A stretch of DNA of 49,159 nucleotides from Flammeovirgaceae bacterium BBD 1991-12 (GCA_001657315.1 LYSV01000034.1:1-49159), one strand, 5' to 3'. Shown: positions 18,870 through 28,127, counted from the first letter of the stretch. Program-made: numbers and translations. The notes: generated by a model not told the origin, from the letters alone.

Positions 18870-19769
18870 TTACTTTTTTTCCTTGAAAACAATGCTGCCC
18901 ATACTGACGTCCAGGTTGAAATTCAGCAGGTTATCAACACCTTCCTTATAGTCTGCATTGACATAGGCGCCATCTGAGAGCCGGGTGAAGGAGTCACTTA
19001 ATTTGACCCGGCAAAGCCATGAATCATTGATACTTACTTTGACAGGAGTACCCTGACGAGGCAGTACGATCACCAGATTACCGGCACCTACCGAACCTCT
19101 TATGGTACTTGCTACTTCGGATTTGTCGCTGAAGTCGAGCATTAGGTTGCCAAAGCCAATGTCAGCTACTACATGTCTTGCTCTTGAGTGGTTTAGCTTA
19201 TGGACGGATACAGAACCAAGGTCTACCTTTACATAAAAGGTATCCATTTCCGTGGAGTTGTGTGCTTCTTCAAAGTAGCCAACGTTCACGTCGGCGCTGC
19301 CGGTATGTATTTTCAGCTTTTCAATAGACAGGTCTGAAAGATCGATATCTGCCTGACCTATGCCGTAGTTCAGGCTCAGGTCGTAGGCCTTCTTTTCAGT
19401 GAGGTATACTTTCCAGATCTTCTCCTTTTCCTCGGCGGATCTGCCGAACATTCGGTACGAAATGGACTGGCTGAGACTTTCGGATCGGTCGTCTTCAAGC
19501 GCCAGACGGATCCGGCATGTATTATTGCTTATCTCTTTTTCGAACGAATGGCCATAGCTGTCATAATCCTGATTGCCATATACATTCAAAAGTTCCCTTC
19601 CGTCTCCTGCTTTAATAAAACAGGAGCCGCTATTCACCTTAAAATCGAGATCTACCTTTTCAATTCTGTCATTGTCCTCAACTGAGAACTGCTTCTTCAC
19701 CTGTGCAAAAGAAATGGTAGTACCGATCATCCCTAATCCTGCACCCAAGGCAACTAATCTTCTCCGCAT
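18870..19769 (-). CDS. Secreted beta-rich protein (putative adhesin-domain, DUF4097-like)
   Basis: 299 aa. A basic signal peptide (MRRRLVALGAG...TISFA) is cleaved about residue 22. The rest is an extended series of short strands resembling putative-adhesin/LiaF-type beta-helices (KLKIHTGSADVNVGYF, VKVDLGSVSVHKL, VVADIGFGNLMLDF). Such proteins are periplasmic or surface-located and poorly characterised. It lies downstream of dnaJ but beyond dnaJ's terminator, so it probably has its own promoter. Family assignment is by pattern only. Confidence 0.6.
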   Translation of the reverse strand: MRRRLVALGAGLGMIGTTISFAQVKKQFSVEDNDRIEKVDLDFKVNSGSCFIKAGDGRELLNVYGNQDYDSYGHSFEKEISNNTCRIRLALEDDRSESLSQSISYRMFGRSAEEKEKIWKVYLTEKKAYDLSLNYGIGQADIDLSDLSIEKLKIHTGSADVNVGYFEEAHNSTEMDTFYVKVDLGSVSVHKLNHSRARHVVADIGFGNLMLDFSDKSEVASTIRGSVGAGNLVIVLPRQGTPVKVSINDSWLCRVKLSDSFTRLSDGAYVNADYKEGVDNLLNFNLDVSMGSIVFKEKK

Positions 19770-19826
19770 GGAGTGTAAATACGTGAAAATGAGACCGGTG
19801 TTACGTTTGTTTTTAAGTTTTTTACA

Positions 19827-19861
19827 TAAAAAAAGCGGCTAAATCTTACATTGCCGCTTTA
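19827..19861 (-). terminator. Intrinsic terminator of grpE-dnaJ
   Basis: An 8-bp stem AAAGCGGC/GCCGCTTT (19832-19839 with 19853-19860) is followed on the minus strand by a T-run, about 22 nt after the dnaJ stop. Confidence 0.85.
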
Positions 19862-19882
19862 GTAATATTTGATCCTTTTTTA

Positions 19883-20989
19883 TTAAAAGAATTCCTTCAT
19901 TCTCTCAAAAAATCCTTTCTCGCTTTTACCGGGTTTAGGCTGGAAATTCGGCGAATTTCGTAGCCTTTCCAGAGTACTCTTTTCTTCTGGCGTAAGGTGT
20001 TTGGGTGTCCATACATTAACGTGTACCAGTTGATCGCCACGCTCATATCCGTTAATATCCTTGATACCCTTACCTCTCAGGCGCAGTATCTTTCCACTTT
20101 GGGTGCCCGGGTCAATTTTTATCCGGAGTTTTCCTGAGATCGAAGGTACTTCCACAGCAGTGCCAAGCGCTGCGTCAATAAAGCTGATGTAGAGATCATA
20201 AACCACATTGTTGCCCTCACGGATGAGTTGATCATCCTCTTTTTCTTCAACCAGTATCAACAGGTCACCCGCGGGCCCTCCGCCAGGAGCTTCATTACCC
20301 TTGCCGGACATTGATAGTTGCATGCCTTCGCTTACACCGGCAGGGATCTTGATGGCGATAACTTCTTCTTTGGGTAGAAGACCTGAACTGTCCACTCCAG
20401 GAGGCCTGTGATCGATCAGCTGACCTGAACCATGACAGGTAGGGCAGGTACTGGTAGATACCATTTGTCCCAGCATGGTATTTACAGCCTTTCTCACCTG
20501 TCCCGTTCCATGGCAGGTGGGACAGGTCTTGAATGTAACACCATCAGCCTTGACAAGGCGGTTCACCTTTATTTTCTTTTCTACTCCCTCTGCTATTTCT
20601 TCAAGGGTGAGTTTCAGTTTGATCCTCAGGTTGGACCCCCGTCTCTGGCGCGAGCGACCTCCGCCTCCAAAGAAACTTTCAAAGGGATTGCCACCGCCGA
20701 AAATATCACCAAACTGCGAGAAGATATCCTCCATGTTCATGCCACCGCCGCTGAATCCGCCACCATTCACACCCTGGTGACCGAAGTGATCATATCGCTG
20801 ACGTTTCTCGCTGTCACTCAGTACCTCATAGGCCTCAGCAGCTTCCTTGAACTTCTCCTCAGCCTCAGCATCTCCGGGATTTTTATCAGGATGATATTTA
20901 ATAGCTACCTTGCGGTATGCCTTTTTTATTTCATCCTGACCGGCAGACTTGTCGACTCCCAGTATTTCGTAATAATCTCTTTTTGCCAT
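19883..20989 (-). CDS. dnaJ: DnaJ co-chaperone with a reduced zinc centre
   Basis: 368 aa from ATG 20989 (MAKRDYYE). The J domain has HPD at 33-35, then a Gly/Phe-rich linker (about 70-112) and the substrate-binding CTD. The zinc region holds only two CxxCHGxG motifs (Cys 156/159 and 182/185) instead of four. By their flanking sequence these are canonical repeats 2 and 3 (zinc site II). Repeats 1 and 4 are replaced by KADGVTF and by [17 protein letters not shown]. It acts with DnaK and GrpE in protein folding. The gene lies 18 nt after grpE in one operon. Confidence 0.95.
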   Translation of the reverse strand: MAKRDYYEILGVDKSAGQDEIKKAYRKVAIKYHPDKNPGDAEAEEKFKEAAEAYEVLSDSEKRQRYDHFGHQGVNGGGFSGGGMNMEDIFSQFGDIFGGGNPFESFFGGGGRSRQRRGSNLRIKLKLTLEEIAEGVEKKIKVNRLVKADGVTFKTCPTCHGTGQVRKAVNTMLGQMVSTSTCPTCHGSGQLIDHRPPGVDSSGLLPKEEVIAIKIPAGVSEGMQLSMSGKGNEAPGGGPAGDLLILVEEKEDDQLIREGNNVVYDLYISFIDAALGTAVEVPSISGKLRIKIDPGTQSGKILRLRGKGIKDINGYERGDQLVHVNVWTPKHLTPEEKSTLERLRNSPNFQPKPGKSEKGFFERMKEFF

Positions 20990-21007
20990 ATCCAAATTGT
21001 GTCCCGG

Positions 21008-21625
21008 TCAGCTTCCAATTACCACCTTGGCATACCGGATCACTTTATCTTTTAACAAGTATCCCTTCTCCACGACGTCCACTACTTTACCCTTGAGCTT
21101 TTTATCCGGAGCAGGTATCTGAGTAATGGCATCATGGAATTCCGGGTCAAAATCAATGCCTTGCTTATGTTCCATGGTTTTCAGGCCCTTTTGCTCCAGC
21201 GCTTTCTTCAGCTTGCTGAATATCAGGTCAATGCCCTCTTTCACAGCCTTGATATCGGCATCTTCTGCTGTGAAGGACTTTTCAGCGCGTTCAAAGTCAT
21301 CTATTACAGGGAGCAACGAGGTGATAAGGTCTTCATTGGCAGTCTGGACCATGTCCAGTTTTTCCTTTGCCGTGCGCCTTCTGAAGTTTTCAAATTCTGA
21401 GTATAATCTCAGATACTTGTCCTTGCTCTCTGCCAATTCGTCCTGCAATGCCTCCAGCGGATCCTTTTCCTCTGCCATTGCTTCAGGTTCTTCTTCATGC
21501 TCTCCCTCTTTCACTTCTTCTGAAGCATTAGCGGCTTCTTCTTTTTTACCTTTATCTTCGTTATTGTTTACCTCCTTTTCCGGAGATTCCTTGATCTCTT
21601 TCTCTTCTACGTTATCGTTTTTCAT
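21008..21625 (-). CDS. grpE: GrpE nucleotide exchange factor
   Basis: 205 aa. A highly acidic, Glu/Lys-rich disordered N-terminus (about 1-60) leads into the long dimerising helix (EELQ-type region with YLRLYSEFENFRRRTAKE) and the C-terminal beta-wing (EHKQGIDFDPEFHDAITQIP; VVEKGYLLKDKVIRYAKVVI). It releases ADP from DnaK. It is first in the grpE-dnaJ operon; a sigma54-like element and an inverted repeat lie about 95-137 nt upstream of the ATG, consistent with stress control. Confidence 0.96.
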   Translation of the reverse strand: MKNDNVEEKEIKESPEKEVNNNEDKGKKEEAANASEEVKEGEHEEEPEAMAEEKDPLEALQDELAESKDKYLRLYSEFENFRRRTAKEKLDMVQTANEDLITSLLPVIDDFERAEKSFTAEDADIKAVKEGIDLIFSKLKKALEQKGLKTMEHKQGIDFDPEFHDAITQIPAPDKKLKGKVVDVVEKGYLLKDKVIRYAKVVIGS

Positions 21626-21719
21626 AACATTCGTTGAGTAAATACCTTACTTGCGGTCCTGCTTCAAATAAAAATTATATGTCTCACCTTCATAATATGA
21701 AGTGGAGCTACCACACTTC

Positions 21720-21737
21720 GACAATTATTCTGCCAAA
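21720..21737 (-). promoter_or_regulatory. Sigma54-like -24/-12 promoter upstream of grpE-dnaJ
   Basis: The minus strand reads TTTGGCA, six bases, then TTGTC. The GG and the TTG sit at the -24/-12 spacing of RpoN promoters (consensus TGGCAC-N5-TTGC), with T in place of C in TTGC. It is about 95 nt upstream of the grpE ATG. Assignment is inferred. Confidence 0.4.
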
Positions 21738-21747
21738 CTTACCTTGG

Positions 21748-21762
21748 GTGTCAAAATGACAC
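21748..21762. promoter_or_regulatory. Perfect inverted repeat upstream of grpE (regulator site candidate)
   Basis: GTGTCA-AAA-TGACAC, a 15-bp perfect dyad, lies just upstream of the sigma54-like element; an extra half site TGACAG follows at 21765-21770. It could bind a heat-shock regulator or activator. Confidence 0.5.
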
Positions 21763-21812
21763 GTTGACAGTTTGGGAGTTCAATGTTCAATGTTGAAAGT
21801 TCGAGGTTTGTC
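21763..21812. repeat. Degenerate heptamer tandem repeat (GTTNNNN type)
   Basis: Units GTTGACA, GTTTGGG (plus one extra A), GTTCAAT, GTTCAAT, GTTGAAA, GTTCGAG, GTTTGTC. The best part, 21778-21812, is five exact-register heptamers. 21778-21802 is the inverted relative of 23-47 (23 of 25 identical). Confidence 0.75.
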
Positions 21813-21855
21813 TTTCCGGATGTTTAACTCTCTACTATTTATAAACAACTGTCAA

Positions 21856-22848
21856 TCAGCTGTTCAGTATTTTCCAAAGCTCATCCTTAAGCCTTTCCAG
21901 CCCTGTCTGGGCTACACTGGAAATGAACAAATGAGGGATATCTCGGGGCAGCTCCTTTTCCATTTCCTCCATCAGTTCCTGATCAAGCATGTCACATTTC
22001 GATACGGCCAGTAATCTTTGTTTATCCAGTAGCTCCGGGTTGTATTTTTCAAGTTCCTTCAGCAGTATGGCATACTCATCGGCCAGGTCATCGGCATCGG
22101 CCGGAATAAGAAAAAGCAGGATGCTGTTGCGTTCAATATGCCTGAGAAAACGTGTGCCCAGACCCTTCCCCTCAGCGGCTCCTTCAATAATGCCCGGGAT
22201 ATCGGCCATTACAAAGGACTTGTAATCCCTGTAGGGTACCACCCCCAGGTTAGGGGTGAGCGTGGTAAAAGGGTAATCTGCTATTTCAGGTTTGGCAGCA
22301 GAAAGAACGGATAGTAGTGTCGATTTGCCGGCATTGGGGAAGCCTACCAGACCCACGTCTGCCAAAAGCTTTAGCTCAAGAATGATCCATTCTTCCTTCC
22401 CTTCTTCACCGGGTTGGGCGAATCTGGGCGTCTGATTGGTGGCTGTCTTGAAGTTTTCATTCCCAAGCCCACCTCTTCCACCTTCAGTAAGGATCTTTTC
22501 CTCCCCGTCTGCTGTAACCTCGAAGAGTATCTCCCCGGTATCGGCATTTTTTGCCACTGTTCCCAGTGGTACATCCAGTGCTACATCAGCGCCCTGCGCC
22601 CCTGATCTTCTGCCACCTTCCCCCGGTTTACCGTTTTCAGCGATCACGTGCTTTTTATACTTCAGGTGCAGCAGGGTCCATAGCTGGTGGTTCCCTTTCA
22701 GAACGATATGACCTCCGCGGCCGCCATTTCCCCCGTCGGGCCCTCCCTTGGGTACATGCTTTTCTCTCCTGAAATGAACGGCCCCGGCACCTCCTGACCC
22801 AGACCGTGAACAGAACTTCACATAGTCAATGAAGTTGGTGGATGACAC
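21856..22848 (-). CDS. obgE: Obg-family ribosome-associated GTPase
   Basis: 330 aa with a GTG start. The N-terminal Obg fold (about 1-158) is Gly-rich ([32 protein letters not shown] region). The G domain has [25 protein letters not shown] (switch II) and SKCD. It stops soon after the G domain, so the extra C-terminal domain of some Obg proteins is absent. The family acts in 50S ribosome maturation and the stringent response. It follows adk by 6 nt, in a probable hpt-adk-obgE operon. Confidence 0.97.
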   Translation of the reverse strand: MSSTNFIDYVKFCSRSGSGGAGAVHFRREKHVPKGGPDGGNGGRGGHIVLKGNHQLWTLLHLKYKKHVIAENGKPGEGGRRSGAQGADVALDVPLGTVAKNADTGEILFEVTADGEEKILTEGGRGGLGNENFKTATNQTPRFAQPGEEGKEEWIILELKLLADVGLVGFPNAGKSTLLSVLSAAKPEIADYPFTTLTPNLGVVPYRDYKSFVMADIPGIIEGAAEGKGLGTRFLRHIERNSILLFLIPADADDLADEYAILLKELEKYNPELLDKQRLLAVSKCDMLDQELMEEMEKELPRDIPHLFISSVAQTGLERLKDELWKILNS

Positions 22849-22854
22849 TCCACG

Positions 22855-23439
22855 CTAGGGTTTAGCTACTTCAAAACCATCGGCCACCTGGCTGATCTCT
22901 TCGAATATTCCTTCTATGGATCCTATGCCATTGACTGTTTTTAAACGGTTCTGGTCGCGATAATAGGGTAGAACGTGAACCGTTTTGCCAAAATACTCGG
23001 ATATCCTTTGATTCAGCTTTTCTTCTTCGTCATCAGCGCGGTTTTCTATGGATTTCCTTTTGGCAATTCTCTTTCTCACCTCCTCTTCCGATACTTTTAG
23101 TTCTATGACTCCGTGAACGGAGGTATTCATGGACTCCATAAGCTTGTCCAATGCTTCAGCCTGTGCTACAGTACGTGGAAAGCCATCGAAAAGAAAACCA
23201 TTGACGTCCGGATTTTTCTCTACTTCTTCCTTCAACATGGCTATGGTGATATCATCGGACACCAGGTTACCACTGTTCATAATCTCCTTAACCCTCTTTC
23301 CAAGCTCTGTCCCGTTACGGGTGTGCCACCTGAAAAGGTCTCCGGTAGAAATGTGTTTGAGGTTGTATTTTTCAATGAGAAGTTCGCTTTGTGTGCCTTT
23401 TCCTGCCCCCGGAGGGCCAAATATGATGATGTTTAACAT
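22855..23439 (-). CDS. adk: Adenylate kinase (short-LID type)
   Basis: 194 aa, about 20 residues shorter than E. coli Adk. P-loop GPPGAGKGT is at 7-15, AMP-binding TGDLFR and FDGFPRT are present. The LID is the short form (SIENRADDEEEKLNQR) with no zinc-binding Cys. It interconverts 2 ADP with ATP plus AMP. It lies between hpt and obgE on the same strand with small gaps, a purine-salvage/ribosome GTPase grouping common in Bacteroidota. Confidence 0.96.
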   Translation of the reverse strand: MLNIIIFGPPGAGKGTQSELLIEKYNLKHISTGDLFRWHTRNGTELGKRVKEIMNSGNLVSDDITIAMLKEEVEKNPDVNGFLFDGFPRTVAQAEALDKLMESMNTSVHGVIELKVSEEEVRKRIAKRKSIENRADDEEEKLNQRISEYFGKTVHVLPYYRDQNRLKTVNGIGSIEGIFEEISQVADGFEVAKP

Positions 23440-23476
23440 GCTTTTCGTTTTTACTATTTGTGAATAGAGCTGGGGA

Positions 23477-24007
23477 TTAATCCTTGAGTTTATATAAGTC
23501 CTTTAAATTACGACCCTGCCCATCATAATCCAAACCATAACCCAGAACAAAGGCCTCGGGTAGCTCGAAGCCTATGTATTTAAGGTGTTCCTGAATAATT
23601 ACTGCCCCAGGTTTACTGAACAATGTTACTACTTCTATAGAGTTGGCACCTAGGGACTTGAATTCTTCCAGTATCTTCAACATGGTGCGGCCTGTATCTA
23701 TGATGTCTTCTATAATGATCACATCTCTTTTAAAAATATTCTCGTTCAGACCTATGAGTTGCCGGACATTGCCTGTACTCTCCATCTCTTCATAGGAAGC
23801 CACTTTAATGAAGGATATTTCGCAGTTCAGACTGATCTCCTTTAGCAGATCAGCTGCGAACATGAAGGATCCGTTGAGTACGGCAATGAATAGGGGTTTC
23901 CTGTCTTTGTAGTCTTCATCGATGTTTCCGGCCAGTATGGCAATCCTTTCAAGGATATCTTCATAGCAGATGAATTTCTCAAATGTCCTGTCCTTAACAA
24001 CGATCAT
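23477..24007 (-). CDS. hpt: Hypoxanthine phosphoribosyltransferase
   Basis: 176 aa. The PRPP-binding loop VIIIEDIIDTGRTM and the flexible-loop region (ISFIKVASYE) are present, as is the C-terminal GYGLDYDGQGRNL region. It converts hypoxanthine or guanine plus PRPP to IMP or GMP. It is first in a probable operon with adk (37-nt gap) and obgE. Guanine versus hypoxanthine preference cannot be judged from sequence. Confidence 0.94.
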   Translation of the reverse strand: MIVVKDRTFEKFICYEDILERIAILAGNIDEDYKDRKPLFIAVLNGSFMFAADLLKEISLNCEISFIKVASYEEMESTGNVRQLIGLNENIFKRDVIIIEDIIDTGRTMLKILEEFKSLGANSIEVVTLFSKPGAVIIQEHLKYIGFELPEAFVLGYGLDYDGQGRNLKDLYKLKD

Positions 24008-24119
24008 AAGCCTGTAAACAACAATGCCCTTTGATGGGACAAAAGGCTTGCAAATATAGAAATTAACCGGTTGTGCAAAACTATTCGTGCTTATTTTCCG
24101 GCACTGATCCGGTCTGCCT

Positions 24120-25031
24120 TTAGAGGTGCTTCATTAAATATCTGTACAGCGCTGTCATGTCCTGAATATCCTGCTTGTGAACTGTTTCTTCAGGGGTATG
24201 TACATTCTCCTCAGCAGCGCCTATAAAACACCAGTCTATAGGGTAGGGGGATTGTTGTATTTCCCTTCCGTCACTGGAGCCACTGCCTTCCACCTCCGGC
24301 TGCCATGCGATCCCGGATTGTCTGGCAAGATCCATTACTCTGTCAATAAATGCCTTTCTGGGGATGTTCCTGTCCCGCAGGGATACTACGACCCCCTTGC
24401 CTGGATGCACCCCATCAGTTACCCAGGTGATATCGGAGATCAGAGCATGGCGGATTCCCCAGTTTTCATAGATGAACCGGATCAGGTAGGGCATCGATCC
24501 GCCGCCATGCTCCTCCCACGCACTGAATACGATCACTCCGTCTTCAAGGGATTCAGCCACCCGCAAGGCGTTGTACACTCCCAGCCGGTTATCAAGGTAG
24601 CAGGATGTAATGGAATCCGGTGTTTCTTTGAAATTGCACTTGTAAACAAGATTGGTGCCTGTGTTTATGGCTCTGCCGAAGCTGTAGAACAGTTGATTGT
24701 CTTTATTGACTTCCAATTCGCACTCTACAGGACCACAGGAGTCTTCGCCTACAAGAGTGTATCCGCTTTTGACATCCGGACCCCCGATGGCCACTAATTG
24801 GTTTTGATACCGGACTGTAAAACCTACCGTATCCATATGGGCAAAAATAGCTGTCCGTGGCTGCCCGAACTTTAGAATGATACAGTCCTGGAACTGGTCG
24901 CCATGGAAAACTTCAGGCGTCACCGTCCATGAATTGGAGTGCTTCCTGGTGTATTCCAAAATGAAATCCTTTACCCTCTTTTCGTCACCTGACGGTCCAA
25001 ATAATTTACATAGCTGCTTTAATAGTTCCAT
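24120..25031 (-). CDS. M42/M20-like metallopeptidase
   Basis: 303 aa, somewhat shorter than typical M42 aminopeptidases (about 350). Metal and active-site motifs can be read in order: AHMDTVGF (His and Asp), CYLDNRLGVYN (bridging Asp), AWEEHGG (catalytic Glu and metal Glu), LISDITW (Asp) and, near the end, NVHTPEETVH (final His). N-terminal LLKQLCKLFGPSGDE fits the family. It probably trims N-terminal residues from peptides in the cytoplasm. The specificity is unknown. It diverges from upp. Confidence 0.85.
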   Translation of the reverse strand: MELLKQLCKLFGPSGDEKRVKDFILEYTRKHSNSWTVTPEVFHGDQFQDCIILKFGQPRTAIFAHMDTVGFTVRYQNQLVAIGGPDVKSGYTLVGEDSCGPVECELEVNKDNQLFYSFGRAINTGTNLVYKCNFKETPDSITSCYLDNRLGVYNALRVAESLEDGVIVFSAWEEHGGGSMPYLIRFIYENWGIRHALISDITWVTDGVHPGKGVVVSLRDRNIPRKAFIDRVMDLARQSGIAWQPEVEGSGSSDGREIQQSPYPIDWCFIGAAEENVHTPEETVHKQDIQDMTALYRYLMKHL

Positions 25032-25161
25032 TCCTGTGACTTAAGGGATTTTGTGATACTTTTGTTCCTTTAACCTAACCAGTGTTTTACTTGCTTTTGT
25101 GATAATGAAAGTCTTTATTTAAACATTGCAATGTTCAATCTATTCCGGTTTTTATAACTAA

Positions 25162-25809
25162 ATGATCCATAACCTTTCCAGCACAAATTCAGTTGTCAAC
25201 CAATTCCTTTTTGAACTTCGCAGCAAAGATATTCAAAATGATCGTGGCAGATTCCGCTCCAATTTGAAAAGATTAGGATGGGTCATGGCCTATGAGCTCT
25301 CCCGCAAACTGAGCTATAGGGAAGAGAAATTTGAAACTCCTCTCGCGGGAATGAGTCTCCCGTTGATCAGTGAGCAGCCGGTACTGCTCGCCATTATGAG
25401 GGCGGCGGTACCTTTTCTCAACGGCTTTTTGGATATATTCGATCAGGCAGACACGGGCTTTGTGGGTGCCTACAGAAAAAAAGGCACAAAGGAGGTGGAT
25501 ATCGGTCTGGACTATGTAGCAGTACCTGATATAGCCGGTAAGCCACTGATCCTGGTCGATCCGATGCTGGCCACTGGAAAGTCAGCTGTAAAAGTACTTC
25601 AGGAATTAATGGGGCATGGTAAACCCTCACATATTCATTTGGTTTGTGCTGTTGCCGCGCCCGAAGGAATTGATTATATTTCGAGCCATTTGGAAAAGGG
25701 TCACTATACCATTTGGGCCGGTGCTGTAGATCAATTTCTGGATGAACGATCCTACATTGTTCCGGGACTGGGAGATGCAGGAGACTTGTGTTTTGGCTTT
25801 AAAAACTGA
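25162..25809 (+). CDS. upp: Uracil phosphoribosyltransferase
   Basis: 215 aa. The PRPP loop ILVDPMLATGKSAV and the ILLAIMRAAVPFL-type region (here VLLAIMRAAVPFLNG) are intact. The C-terminal VPGLGDAGDLCFG is the uracil-binding signature. It makes UMP from uracil and PRPP. An exact -7-like box TACTTTTG lies at 25057-25064, about 98 nt before the ATG. The Ca/Na exchanger starts 10 nt after its stop, so the two may be co-transcribed. Confidence 0.96.
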   Translation: MIHNLSSTNSVVNQFLFELRSKDIQNDRGRFRSNLKRLGWVMAYELSRKLSYREEKFETPLAGMSLPLISEQPVLLAIMRAAVPFLNGFLDIFDQADTGFVGAYRKKGTKEVDIGLDYVAVPDIAGKPLILVDPMLATGKSAVKVLQELMGHGKPSHIHLVCAVAAPEGIDYISSHLEKGHYTIWAGAVDQFLDERSYIVPGLGDAGDLCFGFKN

Positions 25810-25819
25810 GTTTTACTAG

Positions 25820-26773
25820 ATGCTTCTCAACATTATATTCCTCATTGTTGGTCTGTTCATTCTGATCCTCGGAGGAGATTTTTTAGTAAGGGGAGCTTCA
25901 AGTGTAGCGCTTCGCGCCCATATCTCACCTCTTGTAGTCGGCCTTACGGTGGTGGCTTTCGGCACTTCAGCCCCGGAGCTGCTGATAAGCGTGAAAGCCG
26001 CCCTTGCAGGGAGCCCGGACATGACCATGGGAAATGTGGTAGGCTCCAATATTTGTAACCTTGCGCTGGTTTTGGGGGTGACTGCCCTTATCGGGGTGAT
26101 CAAGGTGCAGCCGGATAGCATAAAGATCGACTGGCCCGTCACTATGGGTAGCTCGCTGCTGCTTTATTTTGTGATCAAAGGGGATGAGCCGATGATCAAT
26201 ACCTATGAGGGGGTGATATTTATTGTGCTCCTTATCATTTACACCGTATTGATCATCAGAAAATCCAGAAAGGAGAACAAGGCGTTGCGGGAGCTGGAAG
26301 ATGAAATAGGTATTCCCGAATCATCCTCCAACGTGTGGAAAGATGTCTTTTATATGGTAGGCGGATGCGCCGGCCTCTATTACGGGTCAGACTGGTTTGT
26401 AGGAGGCGCGAAGGAGCTGGCCCTGTATCTGGGAGTGAGCGAGAGAGTAATAGGTATTACCGTGCTGGCGCTGGGCACTAGCCTCCCTGAGCTGGTCACA
26501 GCTATTGTGGCATCGATCAAAAAAGAAACTGATCTGGCCCTGGGCAATCTCATGGGCTCCAATATTTTCAATATCCTTTCCATACTGGGTATCACCAGCA
26601 TCATTCAGGACATCCATGTCAGTGAAAAGATCATTGAGCACGATGTTACGGTCATGTTGGCCATAACCTTACTGATTTTGCCGCTGATGTTATACAAAAG
26701 GTCGTTGGGAAGGTTGTCAGGCGCCATCCTTCTGGGCGTTTATCTCGTTTATACCTACACGGTTATTTCATAG
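25820..26773 (+). CDS. Calcium/sodium antiporter (CaCA family, YrbG type)
   Basis: 317 aa with about ten membrane segments. The two inverted alpha-repeats are clear: GTSAPELLIS with GNVVGSNICNLAL in the first half, and GTSLPELVTA with GNLMGSNIFNILS in the second. These hold the acidic residues that bind the cations. It should exchange Na+ or H+ for Ca2+ at the inner membrane. It lies 10 nt after upp, and the next gene's ATG directly follows its stop codon. Confidence 0.94.
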   Translation: MLLNIIFLIVGLFILILGGDFLVRGASSVALRAHISPLVVGLTVVAFGTSAPELLISVKAALAGSPDMTMGNVVGSNICNLALVLGVTALIGVIKVQPDSIKIDWPVTMGSSLLLYFVIKGDEPMINTYEGVIFIVLLIIYTVLIIRKSRKENKALRELEDEIGIPESSSNVWKDVFYMVGGCAGLYYGSDWFVGGAKELALYLGVSERVIGITVLALGTSLPELVTAIVASIKKETDLALGNLMGSNIFNILSILGITSIIQDIHVSEKIIEHDVTVMLAITLLILPLMLYKRSLGRLSGAILLGVYLVYTYTVIS

Positions 26774-27229
26774 ATGGAAGGAGAAATTCTGAAGGGGATC
26801 ACGATATTCCTGCTGACCATGCTGAAATTCATTGCAGGTCCTACACTTGGTTATGCAGCAGGATTCAGTTTTGTAGTTACCGTGGGCATTACCGTTGGTG
26901 GTATGATGTCCAGTGTGTTTCTGTTCACCTACCTGGGCACGCTGTTGAGGGAAAAGGTCCTGTCAAGATTATTCAAAAGAAGGCGTACATTCACAAAACG
27001 TAACAGAAGGTTTGTGCAGATCTGGAAAAAATACGGCCTGTCCGGTGTTGCCTTTCTTACACCTCTGATCTTTACTCCAATTGGTGGAACGGTGCTGCTC
27101 ACTGCTTTTGGCAGCCCCAGACCAAAGATCATTTTGATGATGCTCATAAGTGCCACACTGTGGTCACTGTTCTTCACAGCGCTTATCTATCTGTTTGGTA
27201 CGACTTTTCTGGAAGATTTTATTCTTTAG
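26774..27229 (+). CDS. Small integral membrane protein (possible small multidrug export / DedA-like)
   Basis: 151 aa. About four hydrophobic segments (about 8-24, 28-54, 92-110, 118-142) flank a basic cytoplasmic loop (LFKRRRTFTKRNRRF). The stretch KYGLSGVAFLTPLIFTPIGG resembles the Gly/Pro re-entrant signature of DedA or small multidrug export proteins, but the match is loose. It begins immediately after the exchanger stop codon, indicating translational coupling. Its 3' end overlaps the convergent sdaAA gene by 11 bp. Confidence 0.65.
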   Translation: MEGEILKGITIFLLTMLKFIAGPTLGYAAGFSFVVTVGITVGGMMSSVFLFTYLGTLLREKVLSRLFKRRRTFTKRNRRFVQIWKKYGLSGVAFLTPLIFTPIGGTVLLTAFGSPRPKIILMMLISATLWSLFFTALIYLFGTTFLEDFIL

Positions 27230-28127
27230 TATCTTCATCAGGGAGGATCTCAATGTCCTGGATAAGTACTCGTTTTGAAATGCTCTGTCCTGTTTTAGTG
27301 GTGGCCAGCCCCCCAAGTGCAGTTTCCTTGTACCGGTTTTCCATACTCTGACCTACCTCGCCCATTGCTTCTACGCATTCATCCACAGGGATGACCCCGC
27401 TTACATTGGAAAGCGCTATTTGCGCTGAGGAATTGGCTATGGCTGCGGCACTGGCATTGCGAACCACACAGGGCACCTCCACCAGACCAGCCACAGGATC
27501 ACAGACCAGCCCCAGCATACACTGGATGGTGATAGCTACTGCATTGAATATCTGATCGATGTCGCCCCCAAGGCAACAAACAATAGCGCCGGCTGCCATG
27601 GCCGCTGCACTACCTGTTTCCGCCTGGCATCCCCCTACAGCCCCTGCCAGGGAAGCGCGCTGCTCAATGATCAGTGCAATACCTGCACCGACCAGTAATC
27701 CTTCCAATACTTTACGGTCTTTCAAACCATGGATCTCCTGTAACGTGTACAATGTGCCAGGCAAAATGCCGGAAGCGCCTGCGGTAGGTGCAGCTACCAC
27801 GCGACCCATGCATGAATTCACTTCCTTGGCAGCAAGTGCCCGGGCCACCAGGTTCCGGAATTCCCCTGACAGCACTGCGGTCGAATTGTTAAATACCTTT
27901 TTTGCGCCATTGTTGATCATGCCGGATCTGGAAGTCATTTCTTCTGTAAGTCCGGTTTCCACCGCGTCCTTCATTACGGCGTAAGCCTTTTGCAGCCCTG
28001 CCCATACCTGATCCTCGTCATGTCCCTTTTGCTCTTTTTCGTATTCCAATACCGTCTCATAGAGCTGCATTTTATGCTCAACGGCATACTCCTTCCACTC
28101 TTTAAAATCGGTAAACAGAAATCCCAT
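27219..28127 (-). CDS. sdaAA: L-serine dehydratase, iron-sulfur type, alpha subunit
   Basis: 302 aa. The alpha-subunit signatures are MGRVVAAPTAGASGILPG, QAETGSAAAMAAGA and CDPVAGLVEVPCVVRNASAA, with Cys residues that could ligate the 4Fe-4S cluster. It deaminates serine to pyruvate and ammonia. Only the alpha part is present (fused bacterial forms are about 450 aa) and no beta gene adjoins it, so the beta subunit must lie elsewhere if the enzyme is of the two-subunit type. It converges with, and overlaps, the small membrane protein gene. Confidence 0.93.
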   Translation of the reverse strand: MGFLFTDFKEWKEYAVEHKMQLYETVLEYEKEQKGHDEDQVWAGLQKAYAVMKDAVETGLTEEMTSRSGMINNGAKKVFNNSTAVLSGEFRNLVARALAAKEVNSCMGRVVAAPTAGASGILPGTLYTLQEIHGLKDRKVLEGLLVGAGIALIIEQRASLAGAVGGCQAETGSAAAMAAGAIVCCLGGDIDQIFNAVAITIQCMLGLVCDPVAGLVEVPCVVRNASAAAIANSSAQIALSNVSGVIPVDECVEAMGEVGQSMENRYKETALGGLATTKTGQSISKRVLIQDIEILPDEDTKE

